Assembly: GCF_003010965.1 (NCBI RefSeq)
Contig: NZ_PGGM01000013.1
Location: 62,001-126,000 of the forward strand
Direction: 5' to 3'
Length of the DNA: 64,000 nucleotides
DNA from: Phyllobacterium sophorae
GTDB taxonomy: Bacteria > Pseudomonadota > Alphaproteobacteria > Rhizobiales > Rhizobiaceae
Position 1 is the first letter of the stretch. Each line of letters opens with the position of its first letter. The notes beneath the pieces were generated by a model, which ran no database searches, was not told the origin of the DNA, and saw only the letters and a program-made list of their open reading frames with translations. Positions 29,211-38,401 of the stretch are shown here, in pieces. The translations under genes and the position numbers were made by a program.

Positions 29211-30003
29211 TATCGTTACGCCGGCAAGGCACCAAGGGTTCCCATGGATTACGCTCATCCTTGGCGCGATTGTTTTTGCTATCCTGATCGTTCTCGGGAC
29301 ATGGCAGGTGGAGCGCCTGCACTGGAAGGAAGGCCTCCTGGCGGAGATCGAAGCCCGAACCCATGCGACGCCGGCTTCGCTGGCCGAGACGGAAAAAGTG
29401 TGGTCCGCCCAAAACGACGTTGATTACAGGCCCGTGACGGTCGCTGGACGTTTGCTCAATGACAGGGAACGGCATTACTTCGCCACCTATGAAGGCTTTT
29501 CCGGATTCTACATCTATACGCCGCTGTTGCTCGATGATGGACGCTCGGTTTTCATCAATCGCGGCTTCGTCCCCTATGACAAGAAAAATTCGGTAACACG
29601 GCCGGAGGGTGAAATCGAAAGACCCGTGACCATTACTGGCCTTGCCCGCAATCCGCTGGCCTCCAAACCGTCATCGATCGTGCCAGACAATGATCTCGTG
29701 ACCAATACTTATTACTGGAAGGACTTGCCGGCGATGGCGCGGCAATCGGGCATCGCAGAAGACAAGCTCGTGCCGTTCTTTATAGATGCGGACAAAACAG
29801 CCAATCCCGGTGGCTTGCCGATTGGCGGCGTGACGATCATCGATCTGCCGAACAGCCACCTGCAATACGCAGTCACATGGTATGGTCTGGCCGCAACGCT
29901 GGTCGCAATTATGGGTATCTCGTTCTGGCGGCGATATAAGCTGACCGCGTCAAACGAACCGGAAGTCGTCGAATCCGACCGTACGGACTTGACTTCCCGC
30001 TGA
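29203..30003 (+). CDS. SURF1-family cytochrome oxidase assembly protein
   Basis: Membrane protein that helps insert heme a into subunit I. The 266-residue product has one helix at each end (about 13-33 and 226-245). The domain between carries the SURF1 signatures GTWQVERLHWKEGLL, YRPVTVAGRLLNDRERHYF, GFYIYTPLLLDDGRSVFINRGFVP and the C-terminal NSHLQYAVTWYGLA. It overlaps DUF983 by 8 bases, so the pair is translationally coupled. It lies downstream of the cox structural genes and upstream of ispH. Confidence 0.94.
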   Translation: MNNIVTPARHQGFPWITLILGAIVFAILIVLGTWQVERLHWKEGLLAEIEARTHATPASLAETEKVWSAQNDVDYRPVTVAGRLLNDRERHYFATYEGFSGFYIYTPLLLDDGRSVFINRGFVPYDKKNSVTRPEGEIERPVTITGLARNPLASKPSSIVPDNDLVTNTYYWKDLPAMARQSGIAEDKLVPFFIDADKTANPGGLPIGGVTIIDLPNSHLQYAVTWYGLAATLVAIMGISFWRRYKLTASNEPEVVESDRTDLTSR

Positions 30004-30051
30004 TTGCCGCCCAATTCCAAGAAACATTTCAATGCTGCGAGATACGATACG

Positions 30052-31053
30052 ATGGCCGACAAGAAACCACTGACAATCCGCTTGTGCGGGCCGCGCGGAT
30101 TTTGCGCCGGTGTGGATCGCGCCATTCAGATCGTTGTTCTGGCGCTGAAGAAATATGGAGCACCGGTCTATGTGCGCCATGAGATCGTTCACAATCGTTA
30201 TGTGGTTGAGGGACTTCAGGCCCGAGGTGCAGTCTTCGTTGAAGAACTCGACGAAATTCCGGCAGAACATCGCAACCAGCCGGTGGTATTTTCCGCTCAT
30301 GGGGTTCCGAAATCGGTTCCTGCCGATGCAGAGAACAAGAACCTTTTCTATCTCGACGCCACATGCCCTCTCGTGTCCAAAGTCCACAAGCAGGCGATGC
30401 GCCACCAGAGGCTTGGCCGCCACGTTATTCTCGTGGGTCATTCAGGCCATCCGGAAGTGATCGGCACCATGGGACAGTTGCCGGAGGGCGCGGTCACGCT
30501 CGTTGAAACCATCGAAGATGCCGAGGCTTATGTGCCGCAGGATCCGGATAATCTCGGCTTCGTCACGCAGACGACGCTCTCGGTGGATGACACTGCGGGG
30601 ATCATCGCTACCCTGCAACGCCGCTTTCCTGCCCTCACGGCGCCCGCCGCCGAGTCCATCTGCTACGCCACCACAAACCGGCAAGATGCCGTGAAAGCAG
30701 CAGCACCGGGCTGTGATCTGTTCCTCGTTGTGGGGGCGCCGAATTCATCCAATTCCAAGCGATTGGTGGAAGTCGCGGAGCGTTCGGGTGCAGCGCAGTC
30801 GCTGCTGGTTCAGCGCGCTTCTGATATCGATTGGGACTTCATTGGTGACATTGCTGTGGTGGGACTGTCTGCGGGCGCGTCGGCTCCAGAGATCATTGTT
30901 GACGAAATCATCCAGTTCTTTTCGGAGCGCTATTCCGTGACCATCGACCTTGCCGAGACTACTATTGAGACAGAGAATTTCCACGTCATGCGTGATCTTC
31001 GTGATGTTGAATTGACAAGTGGCGACATGGCCTTCGTCAATGGAAGCCGATAA
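30052..31053 (+). CDS. ispH: 4-hydroxy-3-methylbut-2-enyl diphosphate reductase
   Basis: Iron-sulfur enzyme for the last step of the MEP pathway, giving IPP and DMAPP; dxs of the first step lies at 16.6 kb. The 333-residue product has the three cluster cysteines in [12 protein letters not shown] (near 18), [11 protein letters not shown] and [11 protein letters not shown], and the conserved HEIVHN, FSAHGVP and [10 protein letters not shown] blocks. The ATG at 30052 gives the family N-terminus ([16 protein letters not shown]); the frame is open back to SURF1 but that stretch is unlike IspH. A 195-base gap with a possible small ORF precedes thrB. Confidence 0.96.
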   Translation: MADKKPLTIRLCGPRGFCAGVDRAIQIVVLALKKYGAPVYVRHEIVHNRYVVEGLQARGAVFVEELDEIPAEHRNQPVVFSAHGVPKSVPADAENKNLFYLDATCPLVSKVHKQAMRHQRLGRHVILVGHSGHPEVIGTMGQLPEGAVTLVETIEDAEAYVPQDPDNLGFVTQTTLSVDDTAGIIATLQRRFPALTAPAAESICYATTNRQDAVKAAAPGCDLFLVVGAPNSSNSKRLVEVAERSGAAQSLLVQRASDIDWDFIGDIAVVGLSAGASAPEIIVDEIIQFFSERYSVTIDLAETTIETENFHVMRDLRDVELTSGDMAFVNGSR

Positions 31054-31095
31054 GGGCCTTTCTGGCCCATCGGCCTATTCTGACGGAGGGATGTT

Positions 31096-31248
31096 GTGAC
31101 AGGATCAAGCAAAGATGCGAAGACCCGCACTCTTCGTGCGGGCGAGTGGCTTCGTCCGATGAACGACATCGGCCTCACCTCCTTCCTGGTGGATTGTTTC
31201 GCCATCCGGGAAACAGAATACGGCCGATATGGCCGGGAAGGGCTCTGA
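31096..31248 (+). CDS. Possible 50-residue small ORF upstream of thrB
   Basis: A GTG start preceded at 5 bases by a near-perfect ribosome site GGAGGG (31085-31090) opens a 50-codon frame whose TGA abuts the thrB ATG with no gap (TGAATG). The product is basic with a middle stretch MNDIGLTSFLVDCFAI and matches no family I know. Third-position G/C is common, as in neighbouring genes. A hairpin with 7-base arms (CCCGCAC/GTGCGGG, 31124-31142) lies inside it. It could be a real small gene coupled to thrB or a leader peptide. Only the ribosome site, frame and junction support it. Confidence 0.45.
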   Translation: MTGSSKDAKTRTLRAGEWLRPMNDIGLTSFLVDCFAIRETEYGRYGREGL

Positions 31249-32229
31249 ATGGCTGTTTATACGGACATTAACGAGATCGATCTCGCGCATTTCCTCAAGG
31301 ATTACGATATTGGCGAATTGCTATCGTATAAGGGCATCGCCGAGGGAGTAGAGAACTCCAACTATTTGCTTCACACAAGCACCGGATCATTCATCCTGAC
31401 GCTCTATGAGAAGCGGGTAAACAGCAATGATCTGCCGTTCTTTCTTGGTCTTATGCGTCATTTAGCCGGGAAGGGGATCAGCTGCCCTCTGCCTGTCAGT
31501 CAGAAATCCGGTTCAAGCATTGGCGAACTTGCCGGACGTCCAGCTGCGATCGTGACCTTTCTTGAGGGCATGTGGATGCGCCGGCCGACAGTCCAGCATT
31601 GCTATGCTCTGGGCGAGGCTCTGGCGCGGATGCATGTCGCTGGGGAAGATTTCCCCATGCGGCGCCGAAACGCGCTCTCGGTCGAAGGCTGGCGGCCACT
31701 GTGGGAAAATTCGAAGGCTGGTGCAGATAGGGTCGAACCGGGTTTGGCAAGGGAAACCGAAGCGGATCTGGCTTTCTTTGAATCGCATTGGCCATCGCAC
31801 CTGCCACACGGTGTCATCCATGCAGATCTGTTTCCGGATAATGTCTTCTTTCTCGGAAGCAGGCTTTCAGGGCTGATTGATTTCTATTTTGCTTGCACTG
31901 ACCTGCTTGCCTACGACGTGGCGGTTTGTCTGAATGCCTGGTGCTTCGAGAAAGACCACTCCTTCAACCTCACCAAGGGTACAGCTTTGCTTCGCGGCTA
32001 CATTTCCGTTCGCCCGCTATCGGCAGAGGAAGCGGACAATTTGCCTATTCTTGCACGCGGCTCGGCTTTGCGTTTCATGCTGACGCGGCTGTATGACTGG
32101 CTGCATACTCCCGAGGGTAGTCTTGTCGTTAAGAAGGACCCGATGGAATATGTCCGCCGGATGCGGTTTCACCGGCAGATCAAGTCGGCAGAAGAATATG
32201 GACTGATCCTGGAAAGTCAGCACTCGTGA
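31249..32229 (+). CDS. thrB: Homoserine kinase (aminoglycoside-phosphotransferase fold)
   Basis: Phosphorylates homoserine in threonine synthesis; thrC for the next step lies at 39.7-41.1 kb on the other strand. The 326-residue product is of the APH-like ThrB type used by many alpha- and gammaproteobacteria. It has [23 protein letters not shown] at the nucleotide end, the catalytic loop [14 protein letters not shown] and the metal-binding [17 protein letters not shown]. Its stop overlaps the rnhA start as GTGA. The ispH-thrB-rnhA order is one I recall as conserved in related genomes. Confidence 0.95.
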   Translation: MAVYTDINEIDLAHFLKDYDIGELLSYKGIAEGVENSNYLLHTSTGSFILTLYEKRVNSNDLPFFLGLMRHLAGKGISCPLPVSQKSGSSIGELAGRPAAIVTFLEGMWMRRPTVQHCYALGEALARMHVAGEDFPMRRRNALSVEGWRPLWENSKAGADRVEPGLARETEADLAFFESHWPSHLPHGVIHADLFPDNVFFLGSRLSGLIDFYFACTDLLAYDVAVCLNAWCFEKDHSFNLTKGTALLRGYISVRPLSAEEADNLPILARGSALRFMLTRLYDWLHTPEGSLVVKKDPMEYVRRMRFHRQIKSAEEYGLILESQHS

Positions 32230-32681
32230 AGGAAATTCAGGTTTTCACAGACGGCGCTTGTTCCGGCAATCCGGGTCCTGGCGGTTGGGGTGCAGTTCTG
32301 CGCTGGAACGGCAATGAAAAAGAACTTTCAGGCGGTGAGGCGGACACGACCAATAATCGCATGGAGTTGATGGCGGCGATTGCGGCTCTCAACGCTCTCA
32401 AGGAACCGTGCCAGGTCGATCTCTATACGGATTCCGTCTACGTCCGTGATGGCATTTCCGGCTGGATCGAAGGTTGGAAGCGCAACGGTTGGAAGACGGC
32501 CGCCAAGAAGCCGGTGAAGAATGCGGAACTTTGGCAGGCACTCGACGAGGCGCGAAAACGCCACAAGGTCATATGGCACTGGGTCAAGGGCCACGCCGGG
32601 CATCCTGAAAATGAACGTGCTGACGAACTGGCTCGGACCGGCATGGCGCCGTTCAAGCGAAAATCATTCTCGCAAGGTTGA
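32226..32681 (+). CDS. rnhA: Ribonuclease HI
   Basis: Cuts RNA in RNA-DNA hybrids, removing primers and R-loops. The 151-residue enzyme has [16 protein letters not shown] (first catalytic Asp, residue 9), [12 protein letters not shown] (Glu), [12 protein letters not shown] (Asp) and the [14 protein letters not shown] block with the last Asp, completing the DEDD set. It starts with GTG overlapping the thrB stop by four bases. A bidirectional terminator candidate separates it from the convergent peroxiredoxin gene. Confidence 0.97.
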   Translation: MKEIQVFTDGACSGNPGPGGWGAVLRWNGNEKELSGGEADTTNNRMELMAAIAALNALKEPCQVDLYTDSVYVRDGISGWIEGWKRNGWKTAAKKPVKNAELWQALDEARKRHKVIWHWVKGHAGHPENERADELARTGMAPFKRKSFSQG

Positions 32682-32708
32682 AAAAGGGCCGGGATTCCCG
32701 CCCTCTTT
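32681..32708. terminator. Bidirectional terminator between rnhA and the peroxiredoxin gene
   Basis: A G/C hairpin with one bulged C (AGGGC-C-GGGA against TCCCGCCCT, 32685-32704) has an A-run before it and CTTTCT after it, so it can act on both strands. It lies just after the rnhA stop and 18 bases before the end of the convergent gene. Confidence 0.75.
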
Positions 32709-32725
32709 CTATGGAGATTTTTGTT

Positions 32726-33211
32726 TCAGAGTTGTTCAAGAATGGTCGCCGCGCTCGAGGTCACTGCCTGACCAGGCGACTCTTCGACGTTAAGCTGTTT
32801 TACGACACCGTCTTCAACCAGCATGGAATAGCGCTTGGAACGCACCCCCATGTTTCCGGCACCGAGGTCAATATCGAGACCAACAGCCTTGGTGAATGTA
32901 GCATTGCCATCGGAGAGATACTGAATCTTGCCCTCTCCGTTAGTTGCCTTTGCCCAAGCGCCCATGACATGCGGGTCATTGACAGCAACGACAACGATGG
33001 AATCGACGCCCTTTGCGAGAATGGCATCGCGGTTTTCAAGATAGCCGGGCAAATGGTTCATGCTGCAGGTTGGTGTGAACGCACCAGGAACGGCAAAGAG
33101 AACGACCTTCTTGCCTTTGAACAATGTGTCTGAGCGGACTTCACTGACGCCCTCATCGGATTTCGTCTTGAATGTGGCGTCTGGCAAACGCTCGCCTACC
33201 TTGATTGTCAT
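32726..33211 (-). CDS. Peroxiredoxin of the Prx5 family
   Basis: Thiol peroxidase that reduces hydrogen peroxide and organic peroxides. The 161-residue product has the Prx5 active site VPGAFTPTCS with the peroxidatic Cys49, and the later GMGVRSKR-like block (GNMGVRSKRYSMLVEDG). Cys49 is the only cysteine, so it works as a one-Cys enzyme needing an external thiol such as glutaredoxin/glutathione. AAGGAG stands 6 bases before the ATG. It converges on rnhA. Confidence 0.93.
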   Translation of the reverse strand: MTIKVGERLPDATFKTKSDEGVSEVRSDTLFKGKKVVLFAVPGAFTPTCSMNHLPGYLENRDAILAKGVDSIVVVAVNDPHVMGAWAKATNGEGKIQYLSDGNATFTKAVGLDIDLGAGNMGVRSKRYSMLVEDGVVKQLNVEESPGQAVTSSAATILEQL

Positions 33212-33294
33212 GTATTGGCTCCTTGAGGGGAATTGAAGATTTGCAACCTATCGCAGATAAGATGACCTCTCTGAAAAGTCGAGGATTTTGATAC

Positions 33295-34092
33295 TCATTC
33301 CTGCACGTCGATAGTTCCGGATACGGCCTTTTCGCCTTGCACCAGCGTGTAGTGCAATGGAACCAGTTTCTTGTCCTTGCCGGCGACGATCGGGATCGCG
33401 AACACGGCGCTGTTTGCTTCGCGGCTTTTTAGTTTTGACATGCCGAAAGTGATGCCCTCATCGCCCGCAACGAAAATGTCGGGTTCCGGATCACCAGAAG
33501 GAAGATCGACGGTTATGCGCACGCGATCATCCTTGCGAGCTGCGTTACGTGCTCCGAAGGAGGCGGAGGCTTCTCCCGGCAATTGCTCGAAGGCCTTGGC
33601 GACCTGTGTCTTTGTAAGTGGGTCGGAAGGTGTGTTGTCGATGGAGATGTCGAACTCTGCCGTGACAGGGATACAGATCGTCTCACAGATTCCAAGAAAA
33701 GCATGACCTTTCAGACGGGCAGGCTTGGCTGAATCGGCAAGGGTAATTGTCACGGGCAGTGCTATCGGCTTCTTGTAGCCAGCCCAATGAGTGTTGCCGT
33801 CGTCGAAACGGTGCGGCGCTGGAAACGAAAGCTTGTAGCCCTTGATGTTGCTGCTTTCGGTAAGTTCCAGCTCCGGAGGCACACCCGCATCGCCCGGCTC
33901 CCTCCAATAGGTTTTCCAGCCAGGGTCCAGATTGATTTGAATGGCGCCGCGAATTTCGGGCGTTCTCTGGACGGGATTGTCGATGATCAATCGGACGCTG
34001 CCACCCGGGGTTTTTGTCCAATTGGAATTCTCCGCATTCGCCGGAGCGGCAAAAACGATCGTCGCAATAAGGAAAAGAAATTCTGTTCTCAT
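33295..34092 (-). CDS. Periplasmic DsbD N-terminal-domain-like protein
   Basis: Exported protein of 265 residues with a short signal peptide (MRTEFLFLIATIVFAAPANA). The body resembles the N-terminal thiol-disulfide domain of DsbD: INLDPGWKTYWREPGDAGVPPEL, HWAGYKKPIALPV and the Cys pair in FLGICETICIPVTAEF (C136, C140). Freestanding versions occur in alphaproteobacteria next to a redoxin gene, as here with the peroxiredoxin 83 bases downstream on the same strand. A thiol-transfer role is likely but the partner is unknown. The ATG at 34092 is chosen because the signal peptide starts there; the frame is open further up. Confidence 0.8.
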   Translation of the reverse strand: MRTEFLFLIATIVFAAPANAENSNWTKTPGGSVRLIIDNPVQRTPEIRGAIQINLDPGWKTYWREPGDAGVPPELELTESSNIKGYKLSFPAPHRFDDGNTHWAGYKKPIALPVTITLADSAKPARLKGHAFLGICETICIPVTAEFDISIDNTPSDPLTKTQVAKAFEQLPGEASASFGARNAARKDDRVRITVDLPSGDPEPDIFVAGDEGITFGMSKLKSREANSAVFAIPIVAGKDKKLVPLHYTLVQGEKAVSGTIDVQE

Positions 34093-34264
34093 CTTTTGAC
34101 CATTGCAGGCCTTTTGGGCTCTATCAAGGATGACCCTGATTTGGCTCATCATTTCTGTGTGAGGCCGCTTGATGGACAAAAATTTTGGCCAGGATCCGAT
34201 CGTCGTTTACAATTCGTTACCAGAAACCGTTGTCATTTGCGCAATCCTTGATACCTTTATTCTC

Positions 34265-34867
34265 ATGGAAATTTTCAGAGACGCCAACAAAGAGACTGGT
34301 TTTCTGAATGGGCAGTTCCTTCTCGCCATGCCGGGAATGGAAGACAGCCGTTTTGCGCGTTCCGTTATTTATGTTTGCGCGCATTCTGAAAAAGGCGCGA
34401 TGGGTCTCATCATCAACCGCGCACAGGAAATGGAATTTGCGGACATTCTTGTGCAGCTTGGCGTTCTCGATGAACAGCAGGCAATCATGATGCCCGATCG
34501 CACTCGCGATTTTCTGGTCCGCAATGGCGGGCCAGTCGAGATGCGGCGCGGCTTTGTCCTGCACTCCGATGACTATCTGACGGATTCGACGATGCCGGTG
34601 GCCGAGGAAATTTGTTTGACAGGAACGGTTGATATTCTACGCGCCATATCCGGCGGACGCGGTCCGCGCAAGGCGCTGATGACCTTGGGCTATTCCGGTT
34701 GGGCCTCAGGTCAACTCGAAACCGAGATTGCCAATAACGGCTGGCTTACCTGCCACGCGCCCCATGAAATGCTGTTCGATACGGATATCGAAAGCAAATA
34801 TGATCGTATCCTCGCCTATATGGGTGTCGATCCATCGCGGCTGGCTACTGTCGCTGGTCACGCCTGA
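34265..34867 (+). CDS. YqgE/AlgH-family protein
   Basis: A 200-residue cytosolic protein with the family hallmarks: [41 protein letters not shown] at the start, [19 protein letters not shown] in the middle, and [29 protein letters not shown] near the end. No biochemical activity is established for this widespread family. The ATG at 34265 gives the usual length; an in-frame ATG at 34172 with GAGG upstream would add 31 unlike residues. It is divergent from the DsbD-like gene. Confidence 0.9.
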   Translation: MEIFRDANKETGFLNGQFLLAMPGMEDSRFARSVIYVCAHSEKGAMGLIINRAQEMEFADILVQLGVLDEQQAIMMPDRTRDFLVRNGGPVEMRRGFVLHSDDYLTDSTMPVAEEICLTGTVDILRAISGGRGPRKALMTLGYSGWASGQLETEIANNGWLTCHAPHEMLFDTDIESKYDRILAYMGVDPSRLATVAGHA

Positions 34868-34881
34868 TATCCTGATAACCG

Positions 34882-37761
34882 CTACGATGCTTTCGATTGC
34901 TGGAATTGCTCACGCAGCAGTTTCGTCGCAACGTCCAGTGTAAGGGGCGGGCTGAACATGAAGCTCTGTGCAAATTCGCAACCCATTTGGCGAAGTTGCA
35001 GTGCATCGCTCTCGTTTTCGATACCTTCCGTGACGACCGACAGGCCAAGATCATGCGCCATACTGATCATGGAACGGAGCAGCGTGACCTTTTGCGGTTG
35101 GTCCGCTTTCAGGAACGACCGATCAATCTTGATCATGTCGAACGGGAAGCTGGTCAGGTATGACAGCGAAGAGTAACCGGTACCAAAATCATCCAGGGAA
35201 ACACCCACACCCATCGCCTTGATGCTGGACAGCACGTAAGCGGACCGCTCCGGATTTTCCATCATCAGCGATTCGGTGAGCTCGAGTTTCAGGCTGCCCG
35301 GTAAGATCTGCGTTTGCAGAAGCACAGATCGAACGTCGTCGATCAAGTCCTGCCGGATCAATTGGCTGCTTGAAATATTGACCGAGACGAAAAGTGGTGA
35401 GGCACCAAGATTGCGCTGCCAATTCACCATATCTTCCGCCGCCCTCTGCATGGCGAACAGACCGAGCTGGACGATGAGGCCCGAACTCTCCGCTATCGGA
35501 ATAAACTCGGACGGCGGAATTGAGCCACGGCGCGGATGATCCCAACGCATCAGGGCCTCAAAACCGGCGATACTGTTGTCGTCGAGGCGAACGATCGGCT
35601 GATAAGCCATATGAATTTCGCGGCGTTCGAGCGCACGACGCAAATCGGACTCAAGCTGCAGTCTGTCGCTTCCAACCGCTCGGAACGCTGGGCGGAATGG
35701 TTCGATGCGGTCGCCGCCGAACCGCTTGGCCTGAAACATTGCTAGTTCGGCGTCTTTCACAAGATCTTCCGGCGAAGCGGCGCTACCACTTGTCCAGGTG
35801 ATCAGACCGAGTGAAGCGGTCAGGACGATTTCCCGTTTGGCGAAAGCGATTGGTGCACGGATGGCCTGTTTGACCGCATCCGCAAAGGCGGCGATCTTGG
35901 CCGGTTCGCTTTCGGAAACGAGTATCAGCCCGAACTGGTCGGCAGAAAGCCGGCTGAGCGTATCTTGCGGCCGCAAAAGGCGGTGCAGACGCCGCGAGAT
36001 CGTGAGAAGAAACGTGTCGCCTGCAGACATTCCCAAGCCGTCGTTGACCTGCTTGAACCGGTCGATGTCGATAATGAATACGGTAGGCCGGATCTTGCTC
36101 TCGGTCTGCGCCATAGTGATGACAGAGCCCAGCCGGTCGAGGAAAAGCTCGCGATTGGGCAGGCCGGTCAAATTATCATGAACCGCATCATGCAGCAGGC
36201 GCTCTTCCGCTTTTTTCTGCTCGGTTACATCGATGAGCGTGCCGACACAACGGACGATTTCACCATCCGACCCAATGACCGGACGAGCCTTCAGTGAATA
36301 CCAATAGTAATGGCCATCATTGGCGCGCAGGCGGAACGTTTGAGAAATGCGGCCGCGCCGGTTCTCAAGAATGACGTCCAGCGTCGTGCGAAAACGGTCG
36401 CGGTCGTCGGCATGCAGTGTCGGCAGCCAGTTGCGAACAGCGCCGTGCAGAGAGTTCGCAGACGCGCCAAGGTAATTGGTGAGGTCAGGCGTGGTAACGA
36501 CCCGATCACGCGGGACATCCCAATCCCAGACAATGTCGCCAGAGCCGATAATGGCCAGCGCTTGGCGTTCGACATCCGAGAATAATCCCTGCTGCAACGC
36601 GCCACCGGAAAATGCGTGTTGCATGACCGTGAAACCGATCAAGAGGACGATAAGAACGAGGCCGCCGGCGAGAGCAGGCTGAATGATATCGTTGGCCAGG
36701 AGGCCAGAAACTGTCAGCCAGCTACCCATGAGCCATACAAGTAAAAGGATCCAGGTGGGTATCAGCATGATAGCCCGGTCGTAGCTCCGGAACGAAAAGA
36801 AGCCGATCAGCACCGTGCCGGAAATGATGGTAAGTGCAAAAGAAAAACGGGCGATCCCGGCCGCAATCGGGGGATCAAAAATGGCAACCCCGGAGACAAT
36901 GCCAAGACCGAGAATCCATGTCAGTGCGCCGTAGCTGAAATTGTCATGCCAACGGTTGAGATTGAGATAGGTGAAGAGAAAGATCACGAGTGTCGCAGCA
37001 AGTGCAACTTCAGTACCCGCTCGCCACATCTGCTCGTTGCCAGGCGTGATCTCGATGAGCTGGTTCCAAAAGCCAAAATCAACGCAGATATAAGCGAGAA
37101 CAGCCCATGCCAGGGCTGCCGTTGCCGGGAAAAGCGACGTTCCCTTGACGACGAAAAGGATCGTCAGGAACAGGGCAAGCAGGCCCGCAATGCCCAGAAG
37201 GATGCCCCGATAAAGCGTATAGGAGTTGACCGTGTCCTTGTAGGCGTTCGGCTCCCACACATAGACTTGCGGAAGATTGGGCGAGGCGAGCTCGGCAACA
37301 AGTGTGATTACCGAGCCAGGATTGAGTGTGATCAGGAAGATATCCGCGTCTTCACTTGCCTGGCGGTCCAGCGCAAAACCCTCACTGGGCGTAATTGAGG
37401 TTATGCGGGTCGAACCCAGGTCCGGCCAGATGAAGCCCGATCCGACAAGGCGAAAATGTGGTGCGACGATCAGCCGGTCAATTTGCTCATCGGTTGGATT
37501 GGCGAGTGCGAACGCCGCCCAATCACCCGTCGCTCGCTTGTCATTGGCCGGGACCTCGATGCGGCGGACAATGCCATCCGTGCCAGGTGCGGTTGAAACC
37601 TGGAAGGTTTCACCCTGGTTTCTGTAGACTTCCACGGCTTTTGACAGGTCGAGTGCGGTACTTTCCTTGGTAATTTTGATCGTCTCGAAGGCGTTTGCCG
37701 TCGATTGCAGGGAAATCAGCAACAAGACGAGGACAAAAATCCGCGATAAGCCTCTCAGCAT
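34882..37761 (-). CDS. Membrane-bound diguanylate cyclase/phosphodiesterase with degenerate GGDEF and intact EAL
   Basis: A 959-residue c-di-GMP protein. After a signal peptide (MLRGLSRIFVLVLLLISLQS...) come a periplasmic sensor (about 25-175), a 7-helix membrane block (about 180-380, like 7TMR-DISM proteins), a PAS domain (about 400-510), GGDEF (about 525-685) and EAL (about 705-950). The GGDEF signature reads RLSADQF near 603, so cyclase activity is not expected. EAL residues are intact: FEALMRW, NISSSQL, LELTES, DDFGTGYSS, MIKID and TEGIEN, so it should break down c-di-GMP. It is last in a same-strand run thrC/M16 peptidase/GNAT. ATG 37761 fits the signal peptide; ATG 37815 is possible and would overlap the GNAT gene. 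Confidence 0.9.
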   Translation of the reverse strand: MLRGLSRIFVLVLLLISLQSTANAFETIKITKESTALDLSKAVEVYRNQGETFQVSTAPGTDGIVRRIEVPANDKRATGDWAAFALANPTDEQIDRLIVAPHFRLVGSGFIWPDLGSTRITSITPSEGFALDRQASEDADIFLITLNPGSVITLVAELASPNLPQVYVWEPNAYKDTVNSYTLYRGILLGIAGLLALFLTILFVVKGTSLFPATAALAWAVLAYICVDFGFWNQLIEITPGNEQMWRAGTEVALAATLVIFLFTYLNLNRWHDNFSYGALTWILGLGIVSGVAIFDPPIAAGIARFSFALTIISGTVLIGFFSFRSYDRAIMLIPTWILLLVWLMGSWLTVSGLLANDIIQPALAGGLVLIVLLIGFTVMQHAFSGGALQQGLFSDVERQALAIIGSGDIVWDWDVPRDRVVTTPDLTNYLGASANSLHGAVRNWLPTLHADDRDRFRTTLDVILENRRGRISQTFRLRANDGHYYWYSLKARPVIGSDGEIVRCVGTLIDVTEQKKAEERLLHDAVHDNLTGLPNRELFLDRLGSVITMAQTESKIRPTVFIIDIDRFKQVNDGLGMSAGDTFLLTISRRLHRLLRPQDTLSRLSADQFGLILVSESEPAKIAAFADAVKQAIRAPIAFAKREIVLTASLGLITWTSGSAASPEDLVKDAELAMFQAKRFGGDRIEPFRPAFRAVGSDRLQLESDLRRALERREIHMAYQPIVRLDDNSIAGFEALMRWDHPRRGSIPPSEFIPIAESSGLIVQLGLFAMQRAAEDMVNWQRNLGASPLFVSVNISSSQLIRQDLIDDVRSVLLQTQILPGSLKLELTESLMMENPERSAYVLSSIKAMGVGVSLDDFGTGYSSLSYLTSFPFDMIKIDRSFLKADQPQKVTLLRSMISMAHDLGLSVVTEGIENESDALQLRQMGCEFAQSFMFSPPLTLDVATKLLREQFQQSKAS

Positions 37762-37801
37762 ATGTCCAGTCAATGGTGCCACCGATACAACCTTTGCTTG
37801 A

Positions 37802-38383
37802 TTAGCGCCGCACATCGTCTTCAATGAGGGAGAAGAGCAGATGATCTTGCCACATACCGTTTATCTTGAGGTAAGAGCGTAGCAGTCCTTCCCTCTGAAA
37901 TCCGGCTTTTTCGAGAAGGCGGATCGATCTTTCATTGCTTGGAATACAGGCCGCTTCCAATCGGTGCAACCGTACCTTAGTGAAAGCATAGGGTATTAGC
38001 AGTCCGAGTGCCTCGTTCATATAACCCTGTCCCGCAAAGGGTTCTCCAATCCAGTAGCCGATCATGCCATTCTGGCCAACACCGCGCCTGATGTTCCCCA
38101 ACGTTATTCCGCCGAGAAGGCGCGAATCCGAATTGCGAAAGAGAAAGAACGGATGGGCCGTACCGGACGCCATTTCTTCATCATAATGGCGAATTCTATG
38201 ACGGAATGCACCACGTTCGAGATCGTCGGCCGCCCAAAGCGGCTCCCACGGTGTCAAGAATTCGCGGCTTTGAGCGCGAAGACCCGCCCAAGCCCGATAA
38301 TCCGAAAATTGAGGAGGGCGCAGGTAGAGCCGCTCGCCCTGCAGGGGCGGCGACGCGCTTCTCAGGAATGGCAGGGCGATCAT
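37802..38383 (-). CDS. GNAT-family N-acetyltransferase (RimJ/RimL-like)
   Basis: Acetyl-CoA-dependent acetyltransferase of 193 residues. It has the RimJ-type layout: ERLYLRPPQFSDYRAWAGLR at the start, GGITLGNIRRG, the acetyl-CoA loop IGEPFAGQGYMNEALGLLIPYAF, and the C-terminal LHRLEAACIPSNERSIRLLEKAGFQREGLLRSYLKINGMWQDHLLFSL. Relatives acetylate the N-terminus of ribosomal proteins, but the target here is unknown. It follows the M16 peptidase gene by 18 bases on the same strand. Confidence 0.9.
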   Translation of the reverse strand: MIALPFLRSASPPLQGERLYLRPPQFSDYRAWAGLRAQSREFLTPWEPLWAADDLERGAFRHRIRHYDEEMASGTAHPFFLFRNSDSRLLGGITLGNIRRGVGQNGMIGYWIGEPFAGQGYMNEALGLLIPYAFTKVRLHRLEAACIPSNERSIRLLEKAGFQREGLLRSYLKINGMWQDHLLFSLIEDDVRR

Positions 38384-38401
38384 GGCTTTGTGTTGCCGCC
38401 G

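Noticed and set aside
31054-31068. GGGCC/GGCCC hairpin right after ispH as a terminator
   Set aside because: Only a 5-base stem and no T-tract; likely readthrough to thrB.
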